The position numbers and the translations under genes are program-made. From NCBI RefSeq assembly GCF_003721595.1, contig NZ_RJJR01000011.1, positions 124,001 through 188,000 on the forward strand: a stretch of DNA of 64,000 bases. Reading direction: 5' to 3'. The stretch's first letter is position 1. Every line of letters starts with the position of its first letter. Of this stretch, positions 1-7,576 are shown one piece after another. The notes beneath the pieces were generated by a model, which worked only from the letters and a program-made list of their open reading frames with translations, was not told the DNA's origin and did not search any database. Source of the stretch: Hanamia caeni. Lineage in GTDB: Bacteria > Bacteroidota > Bacteroidia > Chitinophagales > Chitinophagaceae.

Positions 1-642
1 ATGCAAACGGCTGTTCCAGAAGCAATGTGCATGGTTTCAGGAGAAAAACACATCGGCAACTTTGACGACTTTCAACATTTTGACGTGGTAGGCATAGGCC
101 CGGGAATCGGTAAATTTAAATCGCATGTAAAATTGCTGGAAAATCTGTTTAAAAGTTTTAAAAGGCCAATCGTAATTGATGCGGATGCTTTAAATATTTT
201 GAGTGAGAACGAGGAGCTTTATTCTTCGATTCCGGTCGATACTATTATCACACCACATCCCAAAGAGTTTGAAAGGCTTTTCGGAAAATCAACTTCTGAT
301 TTTGATACAATTGACAAGGCAATAGAGACAGCGAAAGAGTTCAGAATTTATATTGTGCTTAAAGGGCATCATACCCTGATAGCCACACCTGATGGGAAGG
401 GCTATTTTAATTCCACCGGCAACCCCGGAATGGCCACTGCAGGGGCAGGTGATGTTCTAACCGGTATCATTACCGGGTTGCTGGCTCAAAAATATTCTCC
501 ATTGCAAAGCTGCCTCCTCGGCGTATATCTTCACGGACTTGCAGGCGATATCGCCGCGGAAGGACTATCCCAGGAAGCCTTAATTGCAAAAGATATAGTT
601 GAAAATTTAGGGAATGCTTTTAAAGAAATTCAGGAAACCTAA
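1..642 (+). CDS. nnrD: ADP-dependent NAD(P)H-hydrate dehydratase, C-terminal part (5' truncated by window)
   Basis: This is the dehydratase (YjeF C-terminal, ribokinase-like) domain that uses ADP to turn S-NAD(P)HX back into NAD(P)H in the cytoplasm. Visible motifs are GIGPGIG near residue 31, IDADALNIL near 59, ITPHPKEFERL near 83, the lysine strand VLKGHHT near 119 and the catalytic GAGDVLTG at 148-155. The first Met coincides with the first base of the window and lies just before the PEAM-type segment that normally follows an N-terminal stretch, so it is probably internal. In most bacteria this domain is fused behind an NnrE epimerase domain, which would lie to the left. The C-terminus is complete. 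Confidence 0.9.
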   Translation: MQTAVPEAMCMVSGEKHIGNFDDFQHFDVVGIGPGIGKFKSHVKLLENLFKSFKRPIVIDADALNILSENEELYSSIPVDTIITPHPKEFERLFGKSTSDFDTIDKAIETAKEFRIYIVLKGHHTLIATPDGKGYFNSTGNPGMATAGAGDVLTGIITGLLAQKYSPLQSCLLGVYLHGLAGDIAAEGLSQEALIAKDIVENLGNAFKEIQET

Positions 643-683
643 TTTGTACGTATAAAAATATTTTCTTTGTAGTATAAAAAACT

Positions 684-691
684 TAATTTTG
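684..691 (+). promoter_or_regulatory. Putative -7 box for the antitoxin/toxin module
   Basis: TAATTTTG fits the Bacteroidota -7 consensus TAnnTTTG. A TTTG lies at 666-669, but the 14-base spacing is shorter than usual for a -33 element. Transcription would start near 698, leaving a leader of about ten bases before the antitoxin ATG. Confidence 0.45.
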
Positions 692-707
692 TAAAAAATG
701 AAGGGGT

Positions 708-968
708 ATGGATTGCAAAATAACATTAAGTTTTGACGAATCGGTAATTCAAAAAGCTAAGAAATATGCTGAAAACAACAATATCAGCTTATCCAGACTC
801 ACAGAATTCCTATTGAAAAAAGTGACATCTTCAAACTACGATAGCCTTGAAGATTTTCCTATTTCAGAATGGGTAAATATGGTGGCTGAAGGCCCTGCAG
901 AATATGCTACCCAATCAAAAAGAACCCGGAAGAAATCCAAAGAAGAATTCTTTAAAGCCAAAAAATGA
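708..968 (+). CDS. DUF6364-like antitoxin (ribbon-helix-helix type)
   Basis: A small 86-residue protein. The N-terminus MDCKITLSFDESVIQKAK followed by a helix ending in LSRLTEFLLKK has the strand-helix-helix layout of DUF6364 and other ribbon-helix-helix antitoxins. The C-terminal third is Lys-rich (residues 68-86) and probably wraps the toxin. The stop overlaps the start of the downstream PIN gene by four bases (ATGA), the usual translational coupling of toxin-antitoxin pairs. By analogy it binds its own promoter and neutralises the toxin. The family call is from architecture and context; a search of the DUF6364 profile would settle it. Confidence 0.7.
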   Translation: MDCKITLSFDESVIQKAKKYAENNNISLSRLTEFLLKKVTSSNYDSLEDFPISEWVNMVAEGPAEYATQSKRTRKKSKEEFFKAKK

Positions 969-1390
969 GAATTTATCTTGACGCTAATATTTTAGTTTCA
1001 GTATTAAATAAAGAATACCCATTATTTAGCATTACTTCACGGATATTAAGCCTTTCCGATAGAAAAAATTTTACTCTTTATTCCTCACCCATTTGTCTTG
1101 CAATAGCCTACTATTTTGCTGAAAAAAAATTTAAAAGTGAAAAAGCAAAGAGTAAAATCCACCTTCTTTGCGACCATATTCAAATTGCCCCGGTGAGTGA
1201 AACCGCAGTATTTAAAGCGCTTCGAAGCCCTGATATCAATGACTTTGAAGATGGCCTGGAATATTATTCAGCGTTAGAAAATAAATGCAATTGTATTATC
1301 ACAGAAGATATTGATGATTTTTATTTTTCAAAAATAGAAGTGCTGAGGAGCGAAGATTTTTTTAAAAAATATTTATTTAAACATAAATAG
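965..1390 (+). CDS. PIN-domain toxin (VapC-like ribonuclease)
   Basis: A 141-residue PIN-domain protein, expected to be a Mg-dependent endoribonuclease. The first acidic residue lies in MRIYLDANIL (Asp6). The middle acidic positions are in SPDINDFEDGLEYYSALE, and the late one in CIITEDIDDFYFS. The D-x-N start and the F-E-D-x-L-x-Y segment are typical of PIN toxins paired with RHH antitoxins. It is translationally coupled to the antitoxin. It ends two bases before the convergent dapD stop, so no terminator fits between them. RNA target unknown. Confidence 0.8.
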   Translation: MRIYLDANILVSVLNKEYPLFSITSRILSLSDRKNFTLYSSPICLAIAYYFAEKKFKSEKAKSKIHLLCDHIQIAPVSETAVFKALRSPDINDFEDGLEYYSALENKCNCIITEDIDDFYFSKIEVLRSEDFFKKYLFKHK

Positions 1391-1392
1391 CC

Positions 1393-2232
1393 TTACACAC
1401 TTACATTAAAATCTCTCAAAGCTTCATTCAGGCTGGTTTTTTTATCTGTACTTTCTTTTCTTTTACCGATAATTAAAGCGCAACTTACATTGTATTCTCC
1501 CGCAGGGAATTTTTTTAAATAACTTCCCGGAATTACCACACTGCGCGCGGGAATAACGCCTTTCGTTTCTATAGGCTCGCTTCCGCTTACATCAATTATT
1601 TTCGTAGATTGGGTAAGAACCACATTAGCGCCCAGCACTGCTTCTTTTTCAACTCTAACTCCTTCTACTACTATGCACCGGCTACCAATAAAACATCCAT
1701 CTTCAATAATTACCGGGCTTGCCTGCAGCGGTTCTAAAACTCCTCCTATGCCCACGCCACCGCTCAGGTGCACATTTTTACCGATTTGCGCGCAACTGCC
1801 AACAGTAGCCCACGTGTCAACCATCGTACCTTCATCTACATACGCCCCGATATTTACATAGCTCGGCATCAATACCACGTTTCTTGCAAGAAAGCTTCCA
1901 TAGCGTGCAACCGCATGTGGAACTGCCCTCACACCAAGGTCTTTATAATTTTTTTTCAATTTCATTTTATCATAAAATTCAAAAGGAGGAAGCGAATAGG
2001 TCTCCATTTTTTGAATACCAAAATATAACAGAATCGCTTGCTTTACCCATTCGTTTACCTTCCACGAATGCCCGTTCTTATCGCCAGATATTGCCTCACC
2101 ATCCGGCTCGGCCACTCTTAAAGTTCCCTCATCTATTTTATCAATTACATTGCGGATTGCATCTGTATACGTTTCATCTTTAAGTAACTCGCGGTTATTC
2201 CAGGCTTCGCCAACCAGCTTTTGTAATTCCAT
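1393..2232 (-). CDS. dapD: 2,3,4,5-tetrahydropyridine-2,6-dicarboxylate N-succinyltransferase
   Basis: DapD transfers succinyl from succinyl-CoA to tetrahydrodipicolinate in the succinylase branch of lysine and meso-diaminopimelate synthesis, in the cytoplasm. The C-terminal half shows the hexapeptide-repeat left-handed beta-helix (PSYVNIGAYVDEGTMVDTWA, then GKNVHLSGGVGIGGVLEP). The N-terminal helical domain begins MELQKLVGEAWNNREL. An ATG seven codons upstream lies inside a -7 box, so the MELQKL start is preferred, giving about 279 residues, normal for the family. It is transcribed alone, facing the toxin gene. Confidence 0.95.
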   Translation of the reverse strand: MELQKLVGEAWNNRELLKDETYTDAIRNVIDKIDEGTLRVAEPDGEAISGDKNGHSWKVNEWVKQAILLYFGIQKMETYSLPPFEFYDKMKLKKNYKDLGVRAVPHAVARYGSFLARNVVLMPSYVNIGAYVDEGTMVDTWATVGSCAQIGKNVHLSGGVGIGGVLEPLQASPVIIEDGCFIGSRCIVVEGVRVEKEAVLGANVVLTQSTKIIDVSGSEPIETKGVIPARSVVIPGSYLKKFPAGEYNVSCALIIGKRKESTDKKTSLNEALRDFNVSV

Positions 2233-2250
2233 TGTTTTAAATTTTTTTTG

Positions 2251-2258
2251 CAAACATA
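2251..2258 (-). promoter_or_regulatory. -7 box of dapD
   Basis: CAAACATA on the plus strand reads TATGTTTG on the minus strand, matching TAnnTTTG. It overlaps the longer-ORF ATG and supports the downstream start. The leader would be about a dozen bases. Confidence 0.6.
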
Positions 2259-2299
2259 CTAATCAGAGATTTTAATTTCCCCTATTTAATATAAACTTT

Positions 2300-3379
2300 T
2301 CAATCTTCTTTTTTTGTAAAAGGCTTGCGGTAGGTTTTTAATGTGAAGTGCTGAAGTTGTTTTCTTACCTTATATTTTCTTACCAGGTTCAAAGGCTTTT
2401 TTTTCAGATGCGACTTATCCTTGTGCAAAAAGGAAATCGCCGCATCAATCACTCTCTGGCTTGATTTGCCGTCGGTATAAGGATGTATAGCCTCTGCTGT
2501 GGCTTTAATATGCTGCATAATAGCAGGCGGATAAGTAAAAGCATAAATAAAGGCTTTTTCTATTTCGTCAACTTCAGTTACATTAATAACGTAGTTATTG
2601 GGCCGGTGATGCCTGAAAGTGACGATAGGCTTTCGTGTTAAAGTAAACTCTTGGATAGCTGACGTGGTATCTGAAAACATTATATCTGCCTTTCTGAAAA
2701 GTGGATTCAGATTGGTAGTGTCGAAAAATGTAAAATGCTTTCCATTCAGGCTCTTCCATTTTTCAATAATTTCCAATGGCAGAATAGGATGCAAAGTGGC
2801 AATAAAATCATATTTTCCCGAAGTGGATAATCTTTTTATTTCATTAAAAACTTCATCATTCAAGGCAAGGCTCAGCCTTTTGCTAAATGTAGAAGTAATC
2901 AATATTACAGGCCGTTCATGCTTTACGGTTTTATCTTCATGAAGCTCTGAAAATAAAGAATCCATTTTGGGCCAGCCGGTTTCAATCACTTCAAAATGTT
3001 TGTATTTTTTTTGTTGTTCTTTAAATCGTTTAGTAGTTGCAGGGCCTTGCGTGCAATACAAATCAAAAAAGCCCCTGATGGTAAAATGCTCATCCTCTTC
3101 GCGCTTGTCAGGATTAAACCCATGAAATATTTGCACCTTTAATCCTGGTAAAAAATCAGGAGCATAATCTGTGATTGACAAAATAATATCCGGATTGTAT
3201 TTGATTGCTTCTTCAATCGAATTCAGCATTTCAGCATGGGACGGAAAATTTTTTTTGGATGCAGCAATGTAAGTAAACCATTTTACCTCATATCCTCTTT
3301 TTAAAATTTCTTCCTGCAAAGGCATGCCAATTGGGATTGCATAATTGTAGGAATAATAAATCAGAAATTTATAGGACAT
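2300..3379 (-). CDS. CDP-glycerol glycerophosphotransferase-like GT-B glycosyltransferase
   Basis: About 359 residues with two Rossmann-like halves. The N-terminal half carries VQIFHGFNPDKREEDEHF, reminiscent of the QxxHG segment of TagF/TarF-type polymerases. The C-terminal half has FIATLHPILPLE, then the donor-side pattern DIMFSDTTSAIQEFTLTRKP, corresponding to the D-Y-S-S region of CDP-glycerol:poly(glycerophosphate) transferases. No signal peptide or membrane span is visible, so it should act on the inner face of the cytoplasmic membrane. In Gram-negative bacteria this family decorates surface glycans; the donor here is unknown. The start is MSYKFLIYY, because the upstream Met overlaps a -7 box. 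A rhamnosyltransferase-like gene diverges from it. Confidence 0.65.
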   Translation of the reverse strand: MSYKFLIYYSYNYAIPIGMPLQEEILKRGYEVKWFTYIAASKKNFPSHAEMLNSIEEAIKYNPDIILSITDYAPDFLPGLKVQIFHGFNPDKREEDEHFTIRGFFDLYCTQGPATTKRFKEQQKKYKHFEVIETGWPKMDSLFSELHEDKTVKHERPVILITSTFSKRLSLALNDEVFNEIKRLSTSGKYDFIATLHPILPLEIIEKWKSLNGKHFTFFDTTNLNPLFRKADIMFSDTTSAIQEFTLTRKPIVTFRHHRPNNYVINVTEVDEIEKAFIYAFTYPPAIMQHIKATAEAIHPYTDGKSSQRVIDAAISFLHKDKSHLKKKPLNLVRKYKVRKQLQHFTLKTYRKPFTKKED

Positions 3380-3397
3380 ATCTATTGATCGGAATTT

Positions 3398-3405
3398 CAA
3401 ATGTA
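3398..3405 (-). promoter_or_regulatory. -7 box of the CDP-glycerol transferase-like gene
   Basis: CAAATGTA reads TACATTTG on the minus strand (TAnnTTTG). A CAA at 3422-3424 gives a possible -33 TTG with 16-base spacing. Transcription would start near 3392, so the start codon must be the ATG at 3379. Confidence 0.55.
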
Positions 3406-3512
3406 ATCAATTTGAAAAAAGCAATCCTGAATTATAACATCATTTCATGATAAAGAAAAAAGAGTTGAATTAATTTCTGGGATTAGGGAAATTTGCCTTT
3501 CAAAATTTTTGA

Positions 3513-4364
3513 ATGCTTACAGAAATTTATCATCATTATATTATCACGCGGTTTAATCTCAGGCGCGTAGGATGGAGCACAGCGAGAAATGGCTCATTGG
3601 TGTTAACTGACGATTGGCTGGCTAACCGATTTATTCTTTTTGAAAAATTTTGCTTGACCTCCATGCAAAACCAAACCAACAAAAACTTTACCTGGCTTGT
3701 TTTTTTTGATATTGATACTCCGGAAAAATACCGGCAGAAAGCGATGGAATATAATTTGAGGTTACCCAACTTTCAGCCTTTTTTCATCAACGGCATGCCT
3801 GAATTTTTGCCCTCAATTCAAAATGAAATAAGAAAAAATATTCGCCCATATACAATTTCTTCGCGACTCGATAATGATGATTGTGTCAGCAAAAATTTTA
3901 TAAATGAAATTCAGTTGAATTTTGAAAAACAAAATTTTTTAGTTCTTGATTTCCCTGATGGATATACTTTGCAAATTAATCCTTCCATTAAAATTGGAAA
4001 ACGTAAGCAGCTTTTCAATCCATTCATTTCCATTATTGAAAAAAGCGAAGGCGCGAAAAGCGTTTGGCAAAGAGAAGCGCATTCATCATGGAAAAAGGAA
4101 AAAAATTTAAAGCGCATTAACGATAAAAGAATATGGATGTCAATCATTCATTTTGAAAATAAGAAAAACAAGTATGAAGGTTATGGCAAAGTGAACGTTG
4201 AAGAAGTGTTTGAAAATTTTGTTTTAGATAACGAACTGAAATCGAAAATTATCAACAGGCCGCATTCAATAACCACAAAGCTTGAAAGCGCTCAAAATAA
4301 TTTATCATCGCATTGGCGCACTCTGTACAAGGATATTAAAAGAAAAGCAGGGCTTTATAATTAA
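3513..4364 (+). CDS. Putative rhamnosyltransferase (Pfam Rhamno_transf-like)
   Basis: A 283-residue cytoplasmic glycosyltransferase. The opening HHYIITRFNLRR, then WLANRFILFEKFCLTSMQNQ and FTWLVFFDIDTPE, and the acidic SSRLDNDDCVSKNFI motif near residue 118 match the PF11316 family, whose members look like GT-A enzymes with a D-x-D type nucleotide-sugar site (here LDNDD). It probably adds a sugar to a surface polysaccharide or glycolipid. It lies 15 bases before tsaC on the same strand, so the two may be cotranscribed. Sugar specificity cannot be read from the sequence. Confidence 0.7.
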   Translation: MLTEIYHHYIITRFNLRRVGWSTARNGSLVLTDDWLANRFILFEKFCLTSMQNQTNKNFTWLVFFDIDTPEKYRQKAMEYNLRLPNFQPFFINGMPEFLPSIQNEIRKNIRPYTISSRLDNDDCVSKNFINEIQLNFEKQNFLVLDFPDGYTLQINPSIKIGKRKQLFNPFISIIEKSEGAKSVWQREAHSSWKKEKNLKRINDKRIWMSIIHFENKKNKYEGYGKVNVEEVFENFVLDNELKSKIINRPHSITTKLESAQNNLSSHWRTLYKDIKRKAGLYN

Positions 4365-4378
4365 TCTCATTAAAAAAA

Positions 4379-4948
4379 ATGGACCTAATAAAAATTTCAA
4401 AAGATGCGCTTCCTGTTTTAAATCAAGGTGGACTTATCCTTTATCCGACTGATACCATTTGGGGAATTGGATGTGATGCTACGAACAGTGATGCAATAAA
4501 AAAAGTATATGCGCTTAAAAACCGCGAAGAAAAAAAATCGCTCATCATTCTTGTTGACAGCATCGCCTTGCTTGAAAAATATGTTGATAATCCTTCGCCG
4601 GAATTGCTGTCTTTTATTGCGACTGCTCAAAAACCTACCACTGCTATCTTTAAAAATGCAATCAACTTGCCATCAGTTTTAATAAATGAAGATGGCAGCA
4701 TCGCCGTTCGAATTCCTAACGATGATTTTTGCATAAGATTGATTCAACAATTTGAAAAACCGCTGGTGTCAACCTCCGCAAACATTTCAGGTGAGCCATC
4801 CCCGCAAAATTTTAATGAAGTTTCAGGTAAAATTAAAAGCGGTGTGGATTATATTGTTCCACACCGCCAGGATGATATTTCAAAAAAACTTCCTTCGGCC
4901 ATTATAAAATTAAACGATAAACAGGAGGTTGAATTTATCCGCCGTTAA
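4379..4948 (+). CDS. tsaC: L-threonylcarbamoyladenylate synthase (Sua5/YrdC/TsaC)
   Basis: It makes threonylcarbamoyl-AMP from threonine, bicarbonate and ATP, the first step of the t6A37 modification of ANN-decoding tRNAs. The YrdC fold is clear: GGLILYPTDTIWGIGCDA near residue 18, KVYALKNREEKKSLIIL near 41, SIAVRIPNDDF near 120 and LVSTSANISGEPSP near 138. At 189 residues it is the short TsaC form without the Sua5 C-terminal domain. It ends two bases before the convergent outer-membrane gene. Confidence 0.92.
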   Translation: MDLIKISKDALPVLNQGGLILYPTDTIWGIGCDATNSDAIKKVYALKNREEKKSLIILVDSIALLEKYVDNPSPELLSFIATAQKPTTAIFKNAINLPSVLINEDGSIAVRIPNDDFCIRLIQQFEKPLVSTSANISGEPSPQNFNEVSGKIKSGVDYIVPHRQDDISKKLPSAIIKLNDKQEVEFIRR

Positions 4949-4950
4949 GA

Positions 4951-5526
4951 TTATAAAGCCAGTCCGACACCTACCTGAATCATTTGCACTTTCCAGGTAT
5001 CGTTGTTGTTAAGATTGTTGAGGTCTGTTAAACCTCCTACAAATCTTCCATATACCCTGAATTTTGTGACCTTCAATTGTAGGCCTGCCGCCATTGAAAA
5101 ATCTCCTGATTTAAATGCATCTTTTCCATTCTGCACCAGGTTTTTACTTTTATCCAATAAAATTCCAAATTGCGGCCCCGCTTGTATCGCCAATATATTA
5201 CTCAGATTATAATTTACCATAATCGGAATGGTCAGGGAGCGCAATTGGATTTGGCCCACGTTATGCAATTGCGTAATCTCATTAAAGGAGGTGGCTGTGT
5301 CAGTATTTACCTGGTTAAATAAAACTTCAGGTTGTATTGCCCACTTGCCCGCACCAAGCGTGGCGAAAGCGCCTACATGATAGCCAAGGTTATATTCATC
5401 TTTGAAGGCATGGCCATCAATTTTTCCGAGGTTTGCACCGGCTTTTATTCCGAAAGTTAATCCCTGGGAAAACAATGATGAAGTGAGGAAGAAAGAAAAT
5501 ACGAATAAAAAGAATTTAGCTTTCAT
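4951..5526 (-). CDS. Outer-membrane beta-barrel protein (PorT-like family)
   Basis: 191 residues with an N-terminal signal peptide (MKAKFFLFVFSFFLTSSLFSQ) followed by GLTFGIKAGANLGKIDG, the standard first strand of the Bacteroidota beta-barrel family PF13568. Alternating hydrophobic strands end with the aromatic/aliphatic C-terminal strand VQMIQVGVGLAL. It would sit in the outer membrane with about eight strands. No specific function can be assigned. No clear -7 box was found in its upstream region. Confidence 0.8.
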   Translation of the reverse strand: MKAKFFLFVFSFFLTSSLFSQGLTFGIKAGANLGKIDGHAFKDEYNLGYHVGAFATLGAGKWAIQPEVLFNQVNTDTATSFNEITQLHNVGQIQLRSLTIPIMVNYNLSNILAIQAGPQFGILLDKSKNLVQNGKDAFKSGDFSMAAGLQLKVTKFRVYGRFVGGLTDLNNLNNNDTWKVQMIQVGVGLAL

Positions 5527-5792
5527 AATAAAAAGAATTAGAGTTTAATATTTTTCAATTTACATGCCACAAATTAGGACTGAATATGTAAGCATGCTTT
5601 TCTTTTCTTTAGTTTAATAAAAATTTAAGTTTGTAATCTTCCATTTCTGTGAAGTTCTATACATAGTTAAAATGATAAATAGTAATGGTGCCTGTGATCT
5701 ATCAAACAGTAAACGAACTTTTATTATGCATTTTTATTTTGATTTAATTATGATTAACCCGCCTATCCTGATGTTTGCCTGCATATTTAGTG

Positions 5793-5800
5793 TAACTTTG
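5793..5800 (+). promoter_or_regulatory. -7 box of the DEAD-box helicase gene
   Basis: TAACTTTG matches TAnnTTTG; a TTTG at 5774-5777 gives a short 15-base spacer. The predicted leader is about 20 bases. The rest of the 299-base gap (5527-5825) is AT-rich and shows no other recognisable element. Confidence 0.5.
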
Positions 5801-5825
5801 CGCCCTTAAATTTTAAAAAAAATTA

Positions 5826-7532
5826 ATGAGCGATTTTGAAACATTAGGCCTGAATGAAAACCTCTTAAAATCAGTTGCGGACCTCGGATTTACCTCCCCC
5901 ACTCCCATTCAACAACAAGCGATTCCTATTCTGTTGTCCGGCACAACAGATTTTGTTGGCCTGGCGCAAACAGGCACCGGCAAAACGGCTGCTTTCGGAT
6001 TACCTTTGCTTCAATTGATAGAAGCGCAAAACAGGTATCCACAGGCTTTAATAGTTTGTCCCACACGCGAATTATGTTTACAAATTTGCAGCGACCTGCA
6101 GGAATATAAAAAATATATCAAAAGTATTAGTGTAGAACCAGTTTACGGCGGAGCCTCCATAATAATGCAAATAAAAGCTTTAAAAAGCGGCGTTCATATT
6201 GTAGTAGCTACTCCGGGCAGATTGATTGACATGATTGAAAGAAAAGCAATCGACCTTGGCAAGGTAAAATATGTGGTGTTGGATGAGGCCGATGAAATGC
6301 TGAACATGGGTTTCAGGGATGACATTGATTTCGTTTTGAAGAACACTGTCAATCGCGAAAGCACCTGGCTTTTTAGCGCAACAATGCCTGCTGAAGTACG
6401 AGCGATTTCTAAAAATTTTATGGATCATCCGAAGGAAGTTACCGTCGGAAAAAAGAACACAGCGAATGTAAATATCGATCACCAATATTTTATAACGCCC
6501 GCTCATTCCAGGTTTGAAACTTTAAAACGATTAGTAGATTTTAACCCTGGCATGTATGGAATCATTTTTACCCGCACCAAAATTGATGCACAAAATATTG
6601 CAGAAAAATTATCCAAAGAAGGTTATGATGTGGAACCGCTACACGGAGATCTTTCACAGCAGCAGCGCGACCGCGTAATGCACAGGTTTCGCGAAAAGGA
6701 TTTACAAATCCTGATTGCAACAGATGTTGCCGCAAGAGGAATTGATGTGGATGATATCAGCCATGTAATAAATTATGAGCTGCCGGACGATATTGAAGTT
6801 TATACTCATCGAAGCGGACGTACGGCCAGGGCGGGCAAAAGTGGCATTTGCATATCAATTTGCCATAGCCGCGAAATTTTCAAAATAAAGCAACTCGAAA
6901 AGATGGTGAATGCCCATTTTCATAAACTGGATATTCCGACAGGCAAAGATGTTTGCCGCAAACAGTTTTTTTATTTTATAGACAGGTTGAAAAACACAGA
7001 TATTTCAAACGGTTCTTACGAGGCCTATTTGCCTGAACTGGAAAAGAAATTTTCAGACATAACCAAGGAAGAAGTGTTGAAAAGAGTTGCTGCGCTTGAG
7101 TTTGATCATTTTTTGAAATATTATGAAAACGCGGAAGATTTGAATGTAAGGTCGGTTACAAAAGATAGGAAGACTGAATTCAGTAGGGATAGAAATGATA
7201 GAAGCGAAAAAAACAATTTCAGGCGCGATAGTGGATTCGACAGGCTTTTTATCAATCTTGGAACCAAAGATGGTTTTTATAAAGCCAGCTTTTTGCAATT
7301 TATACTTGATGAAAGCAATTTGAAAAAAGAAGTTTTGGGAAGAATTGATCTTCGTGAAATGAATTCATGGGTTGAAGTTGATAAATCCTCCTCGTCCAGG
7401 ATGATGAAAAGCCTTGATGGCAAATATTACAACGGACGCCAGGTAAGAATGAATCACGCAGATGGCGGAAGCAATACCAGGAGCCGTTCGGGCGAGCCGA
7501 GAAAAAGAATGCCGATGAAAGAAAGGCATTGA
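5826..7532 (+). CDS. DEAD-box RNA helicase with DbpA-type C-terminal RNA-binding domain
   Basis: An ATP-dependent RNA helicase of 568 residues. The Q-motif region FTSPTPIQQQ is near 22, motif I AQTGTGKT at 47-54, motif II DEAD at 153-156, motif III SAT at 184-186 and motif VI HRSGRTARAG near 330. Residues about 475-545 (RLFINLGTKDGFYKASFLQF onward) match the DbpA RNA-binding domain. A charged Arg/Asp/Ser linker precedes it and a basic tail follows. In DbpA this domain directs the helicase to 23S rRNA hairpin 92 during large-subunit assembly; CsdA-type cold-shock roles are also possible. The stop codon is embedded in the downstream hairpin. Confidence 0.9.
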   Translation: MSDFETLGLNENLLKSVADLGFTSPTPIQQQAIPILLSGTTDFVGLAQTGTGKTAAFGLPLLQLIEAQNRYPQALIVCPTRELCLQICSDLQEYKKYIKSISVEPVYGGASIIMQIKALKSGVHIVVATPGRLIDMIERKAIDLGKVKYVVLDEADEMLNMGFRDDIDFVLKNTVNRESTWLFSATMPAEVRAISKNFMDHPKEVTVGKKNTANVNIDHQYFITPAHSRFETLKRLVDFNPGMYGIIFTRTKIDAQNIAEKLSKEGYDVEPLHGDLSQQQRDRVMHRFREKDLQILIATDVAARGIDVDDISHVINYELPDDIEVYTHRSGRTARAGKSGICISICHSREIFKIKQLEKMVNAHFHKLDIPTGKDVCRKQFFYFIDRLKNTDISNGSYEAYLPELEKKFSDITKEEVLKRVAALEFDHFLKYYENAEDLNVRSVTKDRKTEFSRDRNDRSEKNNFRRDSGFDRLFINLGTKDGFYKASFLQFILDESNLKKEVLGRIDLREMNSWVEVDKSSSSRMMKSLDGKYYNGRQVRMNHADGGSNTRSRSGEPRKRMPMKERH

Positions 7533-7555
7533 GCAAAGTAAGATTTGCTCTTATT
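7531..7555 (+). terminator. Hairpin terminator of the helicase gene
   Basis: GAGCAAA (7531-7537), a six-base loop, then TTTGCTC (7544-7550), followed by a T-rich stretch. The stem overlaps the helicase stop codon. The DUF3810 gene converges from the other side. Confidence 0.6.
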
Positions 7556-7576
7556 TGTTCGGTTACCGGGAACCGG

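Noticed and set aside
698-707. ATG at 698 as the antitoxin start
   Set aside because: It is in another frame from the antitoxin (ten bases upstream); the frame with the RHH pattern begins at 708.
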